A stretch of 64,000 nucleotides of DNA from Enterovibrio norvegicus DSM 15893 (GTDB taxonomy: Bacteria; Pseudomonadota; Gammaproteobacteria; Enterobacterales; Vibrionaceae): positions 1 to 64,000 of the forward strand of contig NZ_FOWR01000026.1 of NCBI RefSeq assembly GCF_900115495.1. Reading direction: 5' to 3'. Numbering within the stretch: the stretch's first letter is position 1; each line of letters opens with the position of its first letter. The notes under the pieces are model-generated. The model saw only the letters and a program-made list of their open reading frames with translations. It was not told the origin of the DNA and made no database searches. Position numbers and translations under genes: made by a program. Positions 30,497 to 43,392 of this stretch are shown here, piece by piece.

Positions 30497-32173
30497 TTAT
30501 TTGTAAACCATTTCGCCATTTGGCGCATACTTGTTCACATCAATCGGTGTGTTTTTCTCTAGGAAGTCTTTCAACACTTCTGCGTCAACAAAACCTGTGT
30601 TGACGTTACCTGGGTGGTCAGTAATTTTCGGGTAACCATCACCGCCTGCAGCGTTATAGCTAGGTACGGTGAAACGGTATGTTTTGTTTGGATCGAGAGC
30701 TTCACCACCGACCTTTACATCACTCACACTATCACCATCAACCACCATTGAAATGCCATAGAATTGCGCGTATGCACCAGAATCTACAGGCTTAGTTGCC
30801 ACAACGTTCAGGTAATCCAACACTTCTGAACCGCTCATGTCGGTATACGTCAGCATGTTACCAAATGGCTGAACGGTCAGTACGTCTTTGTACGTTACGT
30901 CGCCAGCTTCAATAGAGTCACGCACACCGCCAGAGTTCATGACAGAGAAGTCTGCTTTAGCACGCTCTTTGTGCGCAGCTGCAATCATTCGACCAAGGTT
31001 GGTTTGTTGGAAACGCACCACGTTGCGGTCACCTTCGAGTTTGTCGTTGGTTTCTGCAATCTTCACATTCAACTGATCCTGACCTTTCTCTTGGTAAGGT
31101 TTCAGGAAGTCATAAATGCCTTTGTCTTTTGGAATTTCATTCTGAATGAAGACACGTTTTTTCTCGCCATTCACCTTAATTTTCTTTTTAAGGTTCACAG
31201 GGATCAAATCGTAAGACACCAAGTTAAGCTCGCCATTACGGAATTCGAAATCCGCTTTACCGACGTATTTGCCCCACTCGTGCGCTTGAACGATGTAAGT
31301 ACCATTTTGGTTATCAGGTTTACATTCATCACCCGGTTTGAAGGTTTTGCTCGCGACATTTGGGCCTTCCATACAAACAGGCTCTTGTGAGTGACCACCC
31401 ACAATCATGTCCAGTGAACCTTCATTCAAGTAGCGTGCAAGTGCAACGTCACCCGGCGCGTTGATGCCGCGCTGGCCATCTTCATAGTGACCCATGTGCG
31501 TCGCGGCAATGATGATGTCTGGGTTTTCTGTTTTTTCCAGTTCAGCGATCAGTTTCTTCGCCTCTTCTTTCGGATCGCGGAATTCCAGCTCTCCGATAAA
31601 CTCTGGGTTACCAATTTTTGCTGTGTCTTCTGTTGTCAGACCCATCACAGCAATGCGCAGACCATTCTTCTCGAAGATTTCGTACGCTTGGTATTTACGC
31701 TCGCCAGTGGCTTTGTCATAGATGTTGGCAGAAAGCATTGGGAAGTCGGCCCAGTTCATTTGCTTCTCAAGCACATCTAACGAGTTATCAAACTCATGGT
31801 TACCCAATGCCATTGCGTCATAACCAATCATGGTCATGCCTTTGAAATCAGGTTCTGCATCTTGCAGGTCTGACTCAGGAACACCGGTGTTGATGTCACC
31901 ACCAGAAAGCAGGAGTACCGCTGCACCGTCTGCTTCGGCTTCCGCACGAAGTTTGTCGATCAGTGTCTTACGCGCGGCCATACCATACTCGCCGTGGCGG
32001 TTATGCCAGAAACGACCGTGGTTATCATTGGTGTGGAGAATGGTGACGTTATAGGTGGTATCTGGTTGCCAGCCTGGCACAATTTCCGTTGTTTCAGTCG
32101 TGGCAGAACAGCCTGCTAGAGAAGCAAGCAATGCAGCGCTAATGGCTGCTTTCAGAGAAAGGCGATCCGTCAT
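30497..32173 (-). CDS. ushA: 5'-nucleotidase / UDP-sugar hydrolase lipoprotein (UshA/NutA)
   Basis: Surface or periplasmic enzyme that hydrolyses extracellular nucleotides to nucleosides. Of 558 residues, the first 22 form a lipoprotein signal with lipobox SLAGC (Cys22); E. coli UshA is soluble, while the Vibrio enzyme NutA is a lipoprotein, so this matches the latter. The N-terminal metallophosphatase domain shows ILHTNDNHGRF, SGGDINTG, LGNHEFDN, ATHMGHY and GGHSQE; the C-terminal substrate domain shows NSGGVRDSIEAG and YNAAGGDGYP. Transcribed alone, with a structured 3' end. Confidence 0.93.
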   Translation of the reverse strand: MTDRLSLKAAISAALLASLAGCSATTETTEIVPGWQPDTTYNVTILHTNDNHGRFWHNRHGEYGMAARKTLIDKLRAEAEADGAAVLLLSGGDINTGVPESDLQDAEPDFKGMTMIGYDAMALGNHEFDNSLDVLEKQMNWADFPMLSANIYDKATGERKYQAYEIFEKNGLRIAVMGLTTEDTAKIGNPEFIGELEFRDPKEEAKKLIAELEKTENPDIIIAATHMGHYEDGQRGINAPGDVALARYLNEGSLDMIVGGHSQEPVCMEGPNVASKTFKPGDECKPDNQNGTYIVQAHEWGKYVGKADFEFRNGELNLVSYDLIPVNLKKKIKVNGEKKRVFIQNEIPKDKGIYDFLKPYQEKGQDQLNVKIAETNDKLEGDRNVVRFQQTNLGRMIAAAHKERAKADFSVMNSGGVRDSIEAGDVTYKDVLTVQPFGNMLTYTDMSGSEVLDYLNVVATKPVDSGAYAQFYGISMVVDGDSVSDVKVGGEALDPNKTYRFTVPSYNAAGGDGYPKITDHPGNVNTGFVDAEVLKDFLEKNTPIDVNKYAPNGEMVYK

Positions 32174-32396
32174 GGTGTTACCTATTTGTTTGTTGAAAAC
32201 CTTGCGGTAAGGGCGAACAGCGTCGCACCCAAATGCACTGTGTTAACGTCGACATTTACGTCGTTTTCACGAAGTAGTCTAAATATATAAGTTAACCAAC
32301 ACATTCTTCTCTCAACAAAGTGCCGCCTAGATCACTGAAAAACACACTTACACGCGTGAACGTTCAGGATTTAGACGGCACCAAGGTCATGAGCGA

Positions 32397-33740
32397 TTAT
32401 TTTTTCTGCAGCTTGCCCTTAGAGCGAGCAATGGCAAATGCGGCCGCCAATGCCAACAAGAAACAGTAGTAAGATTGGCTCACCACAGACAACGGTGACA
32501 ACTCGAAAATTGAGCCTAACAATAGAGCCTGCGCGCCATATGGCAACAAACCTTGCACCACGCAAGAGAAGATATCTAACAAGCTCGCGCTACGCTTAGG
32601 TTCAACGCCATGCTGTGTTGCCAGCTCTTTTGCGACACCGCCAGAAACGATGATCGCGACGGTGTTGTTTGCCGTGCACAAGTTACTGATGCTAACCAAA
32701 ATAGCGATACCCGCCTCACTGGCGCGCGAAGAGCCTTTTTCCGCCGCTTTATCAGCGCGAGAAAGAATCAAACGGCTCAGTTTTTCAGTAACAAATGCCA
32801 AGCCACCTTGTTGGCGCATCAGCTCCGCTAAACCACCAATCAATAGGGACAACAAGAAGATCTCTTGCATGTTGCCAAAGCCTGCGTAGATATCCTGACT
32901 CAATGACATCACGCTGTAATCTTCAATGCGTGCAATGCCCACAGCACCCGCAAACACGATGCCTAACGTCAACACCACGAACACATTCACGCCGTAGACA
33001 GCAAGACCTAAGATGGTCAAATACGGCAATACCGCCAGCCAATCAATAGAACCTGAAGCCGGAGCCTGGGTCACTTCATTGGAAAAAAAGAAAATAACGA
33101 GGCTCACCAACGCTGCAGGTACCGCAATTTTCACGTTCTCGCGGAACTTGTCTTTCATGTGACAGCCTTGAGAGCGCGTCGCAGCAATGGTGGTATCAGA
33201 AATAATAGAAAGGTTGTCACCAAACATTGCGCCACTCAGCACCACACCCGCCATTAGCGTGGCATCAATGCCTGTGCTTTGTGCAATGCCCAACGCGACT
33301 GGCGCAACGGCTGCGATGGTCCCCATTGACGTACCCATCGCTGTGGCGATGAATGCTGAAATGAGGAACAGCCCCGGCAGTATCATGCTTGATGGCAAAA
33401 CGGCCAAACCTAGGTTTACCGTCGCATCAACGCCGCCCGTTGCTTTGGCAACCGCAGAAAAAGCACCTGCAAGAAGATAGATCAAACACATCGCCGTGAT
33501 ATCACGGTGAGAGACACCCTCAATAAATTGACCAATGGCACCATTGAGTTTTTCTTTGCTCATCAACACCGCGAGCACTATCGCCGGCAAAACGGCAATA
33601 GGGGCAGGTAATTGGTAAAATGCGAAATCGACATTTTGCGTCGAAAAATAGACGCCAGTACCAATGAACAAACACAAGAACAGCCCAAACGGCAAAAGCG
33701 CTTTGGCTGAAGGAGTGGGGGAAATTTGCTTCTCTGTCAT
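32397..33740 (-). CDS. metT: NhaC-family transporter, probable methionine importer MetT
   Basis: A 447-residue inner-membrane protein with about 11-12 helices of the NhaC antiporter superfamily. Conserved blocks are TAMGTSMGTIAAVAPVALGI, SGAMFGDNLSIISDTTIAAT and NLCTANNTVAIIVSGG. The family name suggests Na+/H+ exchange, but the promoter region holds a perfect MetJ box next to the -35 element. This points to MetT, the NhaC-type methionine transporter of the MetJ regulon in Vibrio and Shewanella. The substrate is therefore inferred from regulation. It stands alone between ushA and the chemoreceptor gene. Confidence 0.85.
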   Translation of the reverse strand: MTEKQISPTPSAKALLPFGLFLCLFIGTGVYFSTQNVDFAFYQLPAPIAVLPAIVLAVLMSKEKLNGAIGQFIEGVSHRDITAMCLIYLLAGAFSAVAKATGGVDATVNLGLAVLPSSMILPGLFLISAFIATAMGTSMGTIAAVAPVALGIAQSTGIDATLMAGVVLSGAMFGDNLSIISDTTIAATRSQGCHMKDKFRENVKIAVPAALVSLVIFFFSNEVTQAPASGSIDWLAVLPYLTILGLAVYGVNVFVVLTLGIVFAGAVGIARIEDYSVMSLSQDIYAGFGNMQEIFLLSLLIGGLAELMRQQGGLAFVTEKLSRLILSRADKAAEKGSSRASEAGIAILVSISNLCTANNTVAIIVSGGVAKELATQHGVEPKRSASLLDIFSCVVQGLLPYGAQALLLGSIFELSPLSVVSQSYYCFLLALAAAFAIARSKGKLQKK

Positions 33741-33773
33741 GTTGTGTTACATCGTTTTTGTGATTTGGAGCGA

Positions 33774-33802
33774 AGAGTAAAATGAAACCATCAATGCGTC
33801 AA
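33774..33802 (-). promoter_or_regulatory. Probable promoter of metT
   Basis: On the minus strand TTGACG (33802-33797) and TACTCT (33779-33774) are separated by 17 bases. The MetJ boxes lie immediately upstream, the same geometry as at metNIQ. Confidence 0.55.
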
Positions 33803-33807
33803 TATAT

Positions 33808-33823
33808 AGACGTCTAAACGTCC
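33808..33823 (-). promoter_or_regulatory. MetJ operator of metT
   Basis: Two adjacent 8-base met boxes: perfect AGACGTCT at 33808-33815 and AAACGTCC (plus strand) at 33816-33823. A weaker third unit may extend towards the promoter. MetJ with SAM would block the transporter when methionine is plentiful. Confidence 0.85.
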
Positions 33824-34139
33824 GAATCATTTCGCTACGATTCATGGCTGCTTTATATACAAGGCATTGATACAAAGCGACCCTGTCAAGGAAAATCATG
33901 ATGCCATCCATAAATATCATTTTAAATCATGATGTTATGATTTATTATTTTATAATATGTGTACGTACGAGCCCACGGCGCTTGTCGGCATCACGAGTAA
34001 ACTAAAATAGTTGCACATTCCCTCTAAAGCCTCCTCATTTTGCGCCGATACAACACTCCGTACTAATAACAAAAAAACGATCTGATCCTGTCTGTTCGGG
34101 ATCTATTTTTATCATGAGTTCGATGCAAGGAAGTTAACA
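33824..34139 (+). other. Gene-free region upstream of the chemoreceptor gene
   Basis: About 315 bases, AT-rich around 33900-33960, with AAATCATGATG occurring at about 33892 and again, in similar form, at about 33924. A weak hairpin near 34085-34110 (GATCC/GGATC) precedes a short T run in the probable chemoreceptor leader. I see no gene. Confidence 0.4.
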
Positions 34140-36014
34140 ATGACGCTGACACTCAAACAGAAGTTGATAGGCACCTGTCTTTTTGCTGTAACGGCAATGG
34201 CGATGGTCCTTTCCATGCTTGCCGCCAATCAACTGTCTACACAAACCCAACGGAATCTTGAGGAACGCGTCACAAGTATGTCTGACGTTGCCAAAGCAGG
34301 TATTTCTGACTGGCTCGTTGCGCATGAAACGGAATTATCTGGTTTTATCAAAACACAGCCTCACAGCAACCCTGAGCAAGCGTTAAAAATGCTCCAGATT
34401 GCGGGCGAGTTTGCCATGACATTCTATGCAAAGACCGATGGTACCTTGTATCTCGCGAATGGCGCGAACGTGGACATCGACCCTCGTCAGCGTCCTTGGT
34501 ATATCGATGCCGTTAGGGAAGGTGACAGTGTAAGCACAGAACCCTACAAAGACGCACTAACGGGTGACACCATGGTAACGGTAGCAACGCCTACGTTCAC
34601 GAATGGAAAATTGAGCGGTGTTATTGGCGGCGACATTAGTCTTCGCAAGATCGTGAATGACTTGGCGCAATTTCGTTTCGGTGAAAATGCCTATGGCATG
34701 CTGCTCACCAACAAAGGCACCTTGATTGCTCACAAAAGCGCAGCACTTCGTGGGAAACAGCTTTCACAGTACAATGCAGCCCTCGATATTTCGACGGTGA
34801 AGGAAGCGGCCTTCAACGGCGACATCCTATCGCTGTCGCTGAACGGCGAAGATAAAGCGTATTACTTTGCGACGTTACCTAACGCGAACTGGATCATTGG
34901 TATTGAGCTCGATATGGCGACCGAATTGGCAAGCCATAACAGTGCCGTCACAACGCTTATCATCACCAGTCTGGCCATTACTTTATTGGTCTTAGCAATG
35001 GCTGCTTGGGTCGTGAGCTTCTTGTTCCGCGATTTGAAGCGCGTCTCTACCGCAATGGCTGAAATTGCCAGTGGCGATGCCGATTTAACTCAACGTCTCA
35101 CGCCACACAGCAAGGATGAAGTGGGTCAGCTTGCGCAAAACTTCAATACCTTCGTAGCAAACATGCACACCATGGTGACACAACTGAAAAACGTGGGTGA
35201 AGCACTGGCTGTTCAGGCCAATACATCGGCCGAGCAAGCCAGTGAGCGCAGCGCACGTATTCGTGGTCAACAAGACGAAATCAATATGGTAGCAACCGCC
35301 ATCCATCAAATGACCGCAGCCACACATGAAATTGCAGGTAGCGCAGAAAACACCGCACAACTGTCAAAAGAAGCTGTGGGTTGCTCGTCTACGGGTGCTT
35401 CTCAGGTAAACCAGAGCCAGGTGTCGATCGGTAACTTATCGACAGAAGTGGAATCTGCGACAGCCGTTATTGCAGAACTGCATGCGCATACTCAGAGCAT
35501 CAATTCCATTCTTTCGACGATTCAAGGCATTGCGGAACAAACCAACTTACTGGCATTAAACGCAGCCATCGAAGCCGCACGTGCCGGTGAACAAGGTCGT
35601 GGGTTTGCGGTGGTTGCTGATGAAGTCCGCGTATTGAGCCAACGTACACACGATTCAACCCGCGAAATTCAGGCGACCATCGAGACGCTTCAAACCACAA
35701 CGCACTCCGCGGTTCAAATCATGGAAGACAGCCGCCATTTGGCGACCACCAGCGTTGATGACGCAAATTCCGCGACGGTGAGCTTATCGCAAATCACCAC
35801 GTCGGTTTCCACCATCAGTGACATGGCGACTCAAATCGCGTCAGCGGCGGAAGAGCAATCCTTGGTGACCTCTGAAATTACTCGAAATACAGAAGCAGTT
35901 CGCACAGCGTCAGATCAATTGGCAGCAGAAGCGAATCAAGCGAGTATTCAAGCCAGCGAGTTATCTGGCTTGTCGCAGCAGCTGAATGCGGAAATTTCAC
36001 GCTTCAGACTGTAA
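34140..36014 (+). CDS. Methyl-accepting chemotaxis protein with dCache sensor
   Basis: A 624-residue transmembrane chemoreceptor that controls the CheA kinase. The first helix lies at about 10-30, followed by a periplasmic double-Cache region (about 35-270) containing [20 protein letters not shown] and [16 protein letters not shown], which are typical of amino-acid or organic-acid binding Cache domains. The second helix is at about 278-302, followed by HAMP (about 303-355) and the signalling domain with the tip [20 protein letters not shown]. There is no C-terminal pentapeptide for CheR/CheB tethering; the protein ends SRFRL. Ligand is unknown. It stands alone with its own terminator. Confidence 0.95.
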   Translation: MTLTLKQKLIGTCLFAVTAMAMVLSMLAANQLSTQTQRNLEERVTSMSDVAKAGISDWLVAHETELSGFIKTQPHSNPEQALKMLQIAGEFAMTFYAKTDGTLYLANGANVDIDPRQRPWYIDAVREGDSVSTEPYKDALTGDTMVTVATPTFTNGKLSGVIGGDISLRKIVNDLAQFRFGENAYGMLLTNKGTLIAHKSAALRGKQLSQYNAALDISTVKEAAFNGDILSLSLNGEDKAYYFATLPNANWIIGIELDMATELASHNSAVTTLIITSLAITLLVLAMAAWVVSFLFRDLKRVSTAMAEIASGDADLTQRLTPHSKDEVGQLAQNFNTFVANMHTMVTQLKNVGEALAVQANTSAEQASERSARIRGQQDEINMVATAIHQMTAATHEIAGSAENTAQLSKEAVGCSSTGASQVNQSQVSIGNLSTEVESATAVIAELHAHTQSINSILSTIQGIAEQTNLLALNAAIEAARAGEQGRGFAVVADEVRVLSQRTHDSTREIQATIETLQTTTHSAVQIMEDSRHLATTSVDDANSATVSLSQITTSVSTISDMATQIASAAEEQSLVTSEITRNTEAVRTASDQLAAEANQASIQASELSGLSQQLNAEISRFRL

Positions 36015-36056
36015 CTCGACGCCCCCTCGCGGTGAAGGCTGCGAGTTTAAAACGAG

Positions 36057-36082
36057 AAAAGCCGGCATCAGCCGGCTTTTTT
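36057..36082. terminator. Bidirectional terminator between the chemoreceptor gene and kdsA
   Basis: AAAAGCCGGC and GCCGGCTTTT pair around ATCA and carry T runs on both strands. It lies between convergent genes. Confidence 0.92.
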
Positions 36083-36141
36083 ATTCGATGCTTGCCCAAT
36101 CTTTAAAGGTAAGACGGGACAGGCGTTAAGCGAAACAGCAC

Positions 36142-37819
<1,678 letters not shown>

Positions 37820-37821
37820 TC

Positions 37822-38205
37822 TTACCCCAACAACTGCGGCGTTTTGGTGATAGCTAGGTTAGCGGCAGCATATACCCAACCTAAAGCACCAAAGAAGGCG
37901 AACAGTCTGAACAAGGTGCCTTGGCTGTAATTCAGAGCCACGAAGCCCAAAGCAATATACGCAAACACACAGGTCAGTTTTTCGGTCATCCACACCGCAC
38001 CCGGTGTAAACGGCGTGAAGCCAGTAATGACCACGAGAGAAATACCCGTTAGCAACAGTGCAGTGTCGATAACATGAGGAACGACTTTCACCCACTTCTT
38101 CTCGAGCATTTTACTGTCCATCATGCGCCATACGAAACGAATGATGAAAAGAGTCACGCTAAGCGCGATGGTAAAAAGGTGTATATGCTTCAATGCAACG
38201 TACAT
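37822..38205 (-). CDS. sirB2: SirB2 family inner-membrane protein
   Basis: A 127-residue membrane protein with four hydrophobic segments (about 5-25, 42-65, 72-90, 97-120). Its start MYVALKHIHLFTIALSVTLF and RFVWRM are typical for SirB2, originally described near invasion genes but widely conserved in this operon. Function is unknown. It follows prmC after 36 bases and precedes sirB1 by two. Confidence 0.92.
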   Translation of the reverse strand: MYVALKHIHLFTIALSVTLFIIRFVWRMMDSKMLEKKWVKVVPHVIDTALLLTGISLVVITGFTPFTPGAVWMTEKLTCVFAYIALGFVALNYSQGTLFRLFAFFGALGWVYAAANLAITKTPQLLG

Positions 38206-38241
38206 AGTCCGTCTATCTCTTTATTGTTGTTTAGGGTGGAA

Positions 38242-39087
38242 TCAGCGCGAACAGCGCCCCAGCGTAACACGATCTTGTCCTGCGTAATCTTGCACCGTTT
38301 CCACATTGCAAAACCCCGCATCAGAAAAAATGGTACGAACCACATCGCCTTGGTCATAACCGTGTTCGATTAAAAGCCAGCCACCCGTCGCCAAATGCTG
38401 AGGGCTTTGCTGACAAATGTGGCGAATATCCGCCAAACCATGCTCATCAGCAATCAACGCCGTTTTAGGCTCAAACCTCACATCGCCCTGTGAAAGATGC
38501 GGATCTTCAGGGTCAATATATGGCGGGTTACTCACGATCATGGTGAAGGTTTGTCCCGCAAGGTTATCAAACCAGCTGCTTTGCAAAAACTCAGCGTTAT
38601 TAATGGCATTGCATTGCTGATTACTTGCGGCAAGTGCGACAGCTTCCGGACGAAGATCAACGCCCACAACGCGTATATCTTGACGCTCACTTGCTAATGA
38701 CAACGCAATCGCGCCCGTTCCTGTGCCTAAGTCCAACACGCGCCCTTCACCGACAGGTAGTCGTTCCAGCGCGAGTTCAACCAAGCGTTCCGTATCAGGA
38801 CGAGGGATGAGCGTACTTGGCTCCACATTCAATCGCAGCGACCAAAAATCACGATAGCCGATGATGTAGGCCACTGGCTCTCCGTTTACACGGCGAGCGA
38901 GCAACGCATTAAAACCACGCTCCTCTTCCTCAGACAACAGGTTGTCTGACCATGTATAGAGATAGCTGCTTGGCTTGTCTAACACATGACAAAGAAGGAC
39001 TGACGCATCAATCTTGGGTGACGGACTTTGATTTTCACTTAGCAAAAGCGCTGCATCACGCAGCGCATTTTCAATGCTGATGGGCAT
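38242..39087 (-). CDS. prmC: Release-factor glutamine methyltransferase PrmC
   Basis: Methylates the Gln of the GGQ motif of RF1 and RF2, using SAM. The 281 residues have an N-terminal helical domain (1-90, with GEPVAYIIGYRDFW at its end) and a Rossmann methyltransferase domain with VLDLGTGTGAIALSLA and the substrate motif VSNPPYIDPEDPHL. Its start overlaps the prfA stop by one base, so the enzyme is made together with its target. Confidence 0.96.
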   Translation of the reverse strand: MPISIENALRDAALLLSENQSPSPKIDASVLLCHVLDKPSSYLYTWSDNLLSEEEERGFNALLARRVNGEPVAYIIGYRDFWSLRLNVEPSTLIPRPDTERLVELALERLPVGEGRVLDLGTGTGAIALSLASERQDIRVVGVDLRPEAVALAASNQQCNAINNAEFLQSSWFDNLAGQTFTMIVSNPPYIDPEDPHLSQGDVRFEPKTALIADEHGLADIRHICQQSPQHLATGGWLLIEHGYDQGDVVRTIFSDAGFCNVETVQDYAGQDRVTLGRCSR

Positions 39088-40175
39088 TAGTGTTGCTCTG
39101 CCAACGCTGCCAATTGGTCCGCTTGGAATTCTTGCATGATTGGATCAATAAGGCATCTCAGGTCACCTTCCATCACTTCATCTAAACGATAAATCGTCAG
39201 CGTAATGCGGTGATCAGACACACGGCCTTGTGGGTAGTTGTAAGTACGAATACGGTCAGAGCGGTCACCTGAACCTAGCAGGTTACGGCGTGTGCTTGCT
39301 TGTTCAGCCGCGCGTTTTTCTTCTTCCGCTTTAATCAAACGCGCAGCCAGTACTGACATCGCTTTCGCTTTGTTTTTGTGCTGTGAACGCTCGTCCTGAC
39401 ACTCAACCACCGTACCGGTTGGCAAGTGGGTAATACGAATGGCAGAGTCGGTGGTGTTAACGTGCTGACCACCCGCACCTGATGAACGGAACGTATCAAT
39501 TTTCAAATCAGACGGGTTGATGTCTGGAATTTCTGCTTCTGGGATTTCAGGCAAAATCGCAACGGTACACGCTGATGTGTGAACACGGCCTTGAGATTCA
39601 GTTGCAGGAACACGCTGAACGCGGTGACCACCCGATTCGAATTTCAATACACCATAAGCGCCGTCACCAGAGATGCGTGCCACCATCTCTTTATAGCCGC
39701 CTTGCTCAGAGCTATTGGCGTTAATCACTTCAACACGCCAGCCTTTCGATTCGGCGAAACGGCTGTACATGCGGAACAAATCGCCTGCAAAAATACCCGC
39801 TTCATCACCCCCCGCACCGGCGCGAATTTCAATGAAACAGTTACGTTCGTCATTTGGATCTTTTGGCAACAGCAACACTTGCAGCTCGTCAGTCAGACGT
39901 TCGATTTCTTCTTTGGCTGCTTTGACTTCTTCTTGCGCCATTTCACGCATTTCAGGGTCGTCTTCGTTCGCCATTTCTAGCGCAGCTTCGAGATCGCCTT
40001 CTGCTTGCTTGTAAGACGTAAAGCACTGGGTGACTTCTTCAAGCTGGCTGTACTCTTTTGACAACGCACGGAATTTATCCTGATCGCCAATAATGCCGGG
40101 ATCACTCAGAAGGTGTTGCACTTCTTCGTAGCGCTCGCTCAGCGCTTCTAGTTTGGCGAGAATAGATGGTTTCAT
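39087..40175 (-). CDS. prfA: Peptide chain release factor 1
   Basis: Reads UAA and UAG stop codons and triggers peptide release. It has 362 residues. The catalytic motif is in [15 protein letters not shown] (around residue 235), and the stop-codon reading region includes the usual PxT equivalent near the middle. This is the substrate of PrmC, encoded next. It follows hemA by 15 bases, as in E. coli. Confidence 0.97.
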   Translation of the reverse strand: MKPSILAKLEALSERYEEVQHLLSDPGIIGDQDKFRALSKEYSQLEEVTQCFTSYKQAEGDLEAALEMANEDDPEMREMAQEEVKAAKEEIERLTDELQVLLLPKDPNDERNCFIEIRAGAGGDEAGIFAGDLFRMYSRFAESKGWRVEVINANSSEQGGYKEMVARISGDGAYGVLKFESGGHRVQRVPATESQGRVHTSACTVAILPEIPEAEIPDINPSDLKIDTFRSSGAGGQHVNTTDSAIRITHLPTGTVVECQDERSQHKNKAKAMSVLAARLIKAEEEKRAAEQASTRRNLLGSGDRSDRIRTYNYPQGRVSDHRITLTIYRLDEVMEGDLRCLIDPIMQEFQADQLAALAEQH

Positions 40176-40190
40176 AGTGAATTCTTTTTA

Positions 40191-41450
40191 CTACTTTTGA
40201 GGATCCAGACCTAGGCTCTGACGAAGCGTGTCTAATGTGCGTTCGTCACCATTTCTGGCGGCGTCTTGCATGGCCTGAGTGGGCGCATGGATCAGTTTAT
40301 TGGTCAATTTATTGCTTAGCTCTTTGAGCACTTTTTCTGGGTCTGTCCCATTAGCAAGGGCTTGAAGGCTTCGGCTAAGCAATTCATCTTTGAGTGCTTC
40401 AGAATCCGCACGGTACTGCTTGATGCTGTCCACCGCATCACGGGAGCGCATCCAGGTCATAAACCCAACGCTTTCCTCATCGACAATGGACTCCGCTTTA
40501 ACAGCGGCGGCTTTTCGTTGTTCTCGATTTCGCTCAACGATTGATTGCAAATCATCAACCGTATAGAGGTAGGCATCATTCAATTCGCCAACCCCTTCTT
40601 CAATGTCTCGCGGCACCGCAATGTCGATCAGCAGCATTGGCTGATGACGACGTGCTTTTAGTGCTTTTTCAACCATGCCTTTACCGATGATTGGCAAAGG
40701 TGCAGCCGTGGAACTGATGACAATATCAGCACGGTGCATGTGCTCTGGTATTTCTTCCAGAGAAATAATGTCTGCGCCAAACGCATCAGCAAACGGTTTT
40801 GCACGTTCACGGGTTCGGTTTGCCACGATAATCTTACGGCAATTGTGCTCGTAGAGATGCTTGGCAACAAGCTCAATGGTTTCACCTGCGCCAACAAGCA
40901 ATGCGGTCGAAGTTTCCAATGACTCAAAAATTTGACGTGCCAGCGAACACGCAGCAAACGCGACAGAAACAGCGTTGCCACCGATATCGGTTTCAGTGCG
41001 TACACGCTTGGCAACCGTAAATGTTTTGTGGAACAAGCGTTCAAGTGGGCCGTTAATGGCTTCAAGGTCAACCGATTCGGCATACGCTTGCTTCACTTGC
41101 CCCAGGATTTGAGGTTCGCCCAGCACCAAGGAATCAAGGCCACTGGCGACACGCATTAAATGCTGTGCGGCAGCTTGGTCATGATAGGTATATAGGCAAG
41201 ACAACAATGCATCGCTGTCGAGATTGTGGAACTGTTGCAACCAATCAACAACGTTGCCAGGACTCGGATGGTCGGTTTCACAATAAATTTCAGTTCGGTT
41301 ACAGGTAGACACAATGACCCCACTCTGCACGACCTGCTGACTTTTCAGCTGGGATAATGCATCGCGAAGTTGTTGCGGTGAAAAAGCCACTTTTTCACGC
41401 AAGTCGACCGTGGCGGTCTTGTGATTGATTCCGAGAACTAACAAGCTCAT
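40191..41450 (-). CDS. hemA: Glutamyl-tRNA reductase HemA
   Basis: First committed enzyme of C5 haem synthesis: reduces Glu-tRNA to glutamate-1-semialdehyde with NADPH. It has 419 residues; the catalytic Cys50 lies in [10 protein letters not shown], with [13 protein letters not shown] and [18 protein letters not shown] downstream, and an NADPH-binding region [17 protein letters not shown] (around 180-200). A C-terminal dimerisation region with coiled-coil character completes it. First gene of the operon, divergent from lolB. Confidence 0.97.
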   Translation of the reverse strand: MSLLVLGINHKTATVDLREKVAFSPQQLRDALSQLKSQQVVQSGVIVSTCNRTEIYCETDHPSPGNVVDWLQQFHNLDSDALLSCLYTYHDQAAAQHLMRVASGLDSLVLGEPQILGQVKQAYAESVDLEAINGPLERLFHKTFTVAKRVRTETDIGGNAVSVAFAACSLARQIFESLETSTALLVGAGETIELVAKHLYEHNCRKIIVANRTRERAKPFADAFGADIISLEEIPEHMHRADIVISSTAAPLPIIGKGMVEKALKARRHQPMLLIDIAVPRDIEEGVGELNDAYLYTVDDLQSIVERNREQRKAAAVKAESIVDEESVGFMTWMRSRDAVDSIKQYRADSEALKDELLSRSLQALANGTDPEKVLKELSNKLTNKLIHAPTQAMQDAARNGDERTLDTLRQSLGLDPQK

Positions 41451-41881
41451 TAAGCAGGGTTACCGACAGCACCAGATGAAATCCGAGCCGAGGATTTTAC
41501 TTTATGGGCTCTTCGATTAAAAGATAACATTACTTCCTCACCATCGCGAACCTGACTATATCTCTAGCCAAGTGAGAATACTTAGCATTCACGTTTGTTT
41601 TTTGCCGACTTTTTCAGCGGTTATGCTTTTCAAATCCGCGCGTTTTGACCCTAACACTCCCTATAACACAAAGATACTTGGCTTTTTGCTCGCGCGTCAC
41701 CGTTAAGTCTATGAACATTTGGCCTAATTCATGACTAACCCCAAGAAATCTGGAGATGCTCAGGTATTACCCATATCTAAGAATGATTGAGTCATCACTT
41801 CAGCAAGGCTGCTTCAAGTCTGCATCTTGAGATATACTAGGCCAATATTTTCATGATGATAAAGGTACGCGGAGCATAATT
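41451..41881. other. Divergent intergenic region hemA/lolB
   Basis: About 430 bases between divergent genes, expected to hold the promoters of hemA and lolB. TATACT at about 41834 is a plausible -10 for lolB, without a clear -35. I see no gene, repeat or recognisable operator. Confidence 0.4.
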
Positions 41882-42499
41882 ATGACCCGACACGTCAAGC
41901 ATTTCTTCCACGCTTTATTGCTCGTTGCTAGCGTCCTAGGGCTATCTGCATGTGCGACCAAACCCGCGCCGATGACGGAATGGGAAACGCATGAACAAAC
42001 CCTGTTGGACATTACCCAGTTCACCGCCAAGGGAAAAGTCGCCTTTATTAGCCCAGCCCAACGCGTCTCCGCTAACTTTGTGTGGGAGCAAAATGGCGAC
42101 GCCATGTCATTGCGTCTCACCAATTTTTTGGGCTCAACCTTATTGAAATTGGAAGCGACACCAAAGGGTGCAATTCTGGTCGATAATGAAGGGCAACGTT
42201 ATATCGGTAGAGATGCAGCGAGCCTTCTGCAAAAACTCACAGGCATTGCGCTGCCCGTAAATGATATGACGCAGTGGATTAAAGGCCTACCTGCCGAAAC
42301 AAACGATTTCACGCTTGGTGCAGATAACCGTCTCGCCTTCTTATCAGAAAACGATGCCTCAACCAATAAACCGGGTTGGCAGTTAGATTACCAAACCTAT
42401 GACGCGGCAACTGACAGCTTGTTACCCGCAAAAATCAAAATGAACCAGAACGATCAAAAAGTGAATCTGGTGATCTCCAACTGGAAATATGCACAATGA
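41882..42499 (+). CDS. lolB: Outer-membrane lipoprotein insertase LolB
   Basis: Receives lipoproteins from LolA and inserts them in the outer membrane. The 205 residues start with a lipoprotein signal ending LGLSAC (Cys24). The mature part has [22 protein letters not shown] and the hydrophobic-cavity strands [20 protein letters not shown], as in the family. The stop overlaps the ispE start by four bases, the usual gammaproteobacterial arrangement. Confidence 0.95.
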   Translation: MTRHVKHFFHALLLVASVLGLSACATKPAPMTEWETHEQTLLDITQFTAKGKVAFISPAQRVSANFVWEQNGDAMSLRLTNFLGSTLLKLEATPKGAILVDNEGQRYIGRDAASLLQKLTGIALPVNDMTQWIKGLPAETNDFTLGADNRLAFLSENDASTNKPGWQLDYQTYDAATDSLLPAKIKMNQNDQKVNLVISNWKYAQ

Positions 42500-43350
42500 G
42501 TCAAACACGTTCGGTATGGCCTTCACCTGCCAAACTCAATCTTTTTCTCTACATTACGGGTCAACGAGAGAACGGTTATCACGATTTGCAAACCCTGTTC
42601 CAATTTCTTGATTACGGCGACACGCTTTCCATCACGCCCAATGAAACAGGCAAAATAACCTTATCGCCAGACATCGAAGGCGTGCCGGTTGAAAGCAACT
42701 TGGTTTATCGTGCAGCCATGGCGTTGAAAAATAACGCATCAGAGACACTCGGCGCACATATTCATATTAACAAAGTACTGCCAATGGGCGGTGGGTTAGG
42801 TGGCGGTTCATCGAACGCTGCAACCACACTTGTGGCACTCAATCACCTTTGGAATACGTGTTACTCAACCGACGAACTGGCTGAGATGGGCTTGGCGCTT
42901 GGCGCTGATGTGCCTGTGTTCGTTCGTGGCGTGACTGCTTTCGCAGAAGGGGTTGGAGAGTTACTTCAACCTGCCTATGCTGAAGAGAAATGGTATATAG
43001 TTGCTAAACCGGACGTAAGCATCGAAACGGCAAAAATTTTTGGACATTCTCACCTTACTCGCAACACGCCAAAACGCTCACTAAACGCGCTATTGGCAGG
43101 AAATTACGAAAACGATTGCGAAAAGATAGTAAGAGAGTTGTTTCCAGAGGTTGATAAGGCTATTTCGTGGCTGCTAGAATACGCGCCGTCAAGACTGACC
43201 GGAACGGGCGCCTGCGTCTTCGCGGAATTCGAAAATGAAGCAGCGGCTCGTTCAACATTAAACAAATTGCCCGACTGGCTTTCTGGATTCGTCGCTAGAG
43301 GTGTGAATACATCACCGCTTGTAACCACACTGAACGCACAAACCCAGTGA
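42496..43350 (+). CDS. ispE: 4-diphosphocytidyl-2-C-methyl-D-erythritol kinase IspE
   Basis: ATP-dependent kinase of the MEP isoprenoid pathway. It has 284 residues and the GHMP fold: [13 protein letters not shown] at the start, the ATP loop [16 protein letters not shown] (around 95-110) and the C-terminal [12 protein letters not shown]. Coupled to lolB and followed after 42 bases by prs. Confidence 0.97.
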   Translation: MSQTRSVWPSPAKLNLFLYITGQRENGYHDLQTLFQFLDYGDTLSITPNETGKITLSPDIEGVPVESNLVYRAAMALKNNASETLGAHIHINKVLPMGGGLGGGSSNAATTLVALNHLWNTCYSTDELAEMGLALGADVPVFVRGVTAFAEGVGELLQPAYAEEKWYIVAKPDVSIETAKIFGHSHLTRNTPKRSLNALLAGNYENDCEKIVRELFPEVDKAISWLLEYAPSRLTGTGACVFAEFENEAAARSTLNKLPDWLSGFVARGVNTSPLVTTLNAQTQ

Positions 43351-43392
43351 GACAGACAAAAATCAATGGATACAACCCCGAGGTTTTCCACC

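Noticed and set aside
33741-33830. Fur or ArgR site upstream of metT
   Set aside because: The only clear repeated unit is the MetJ box.
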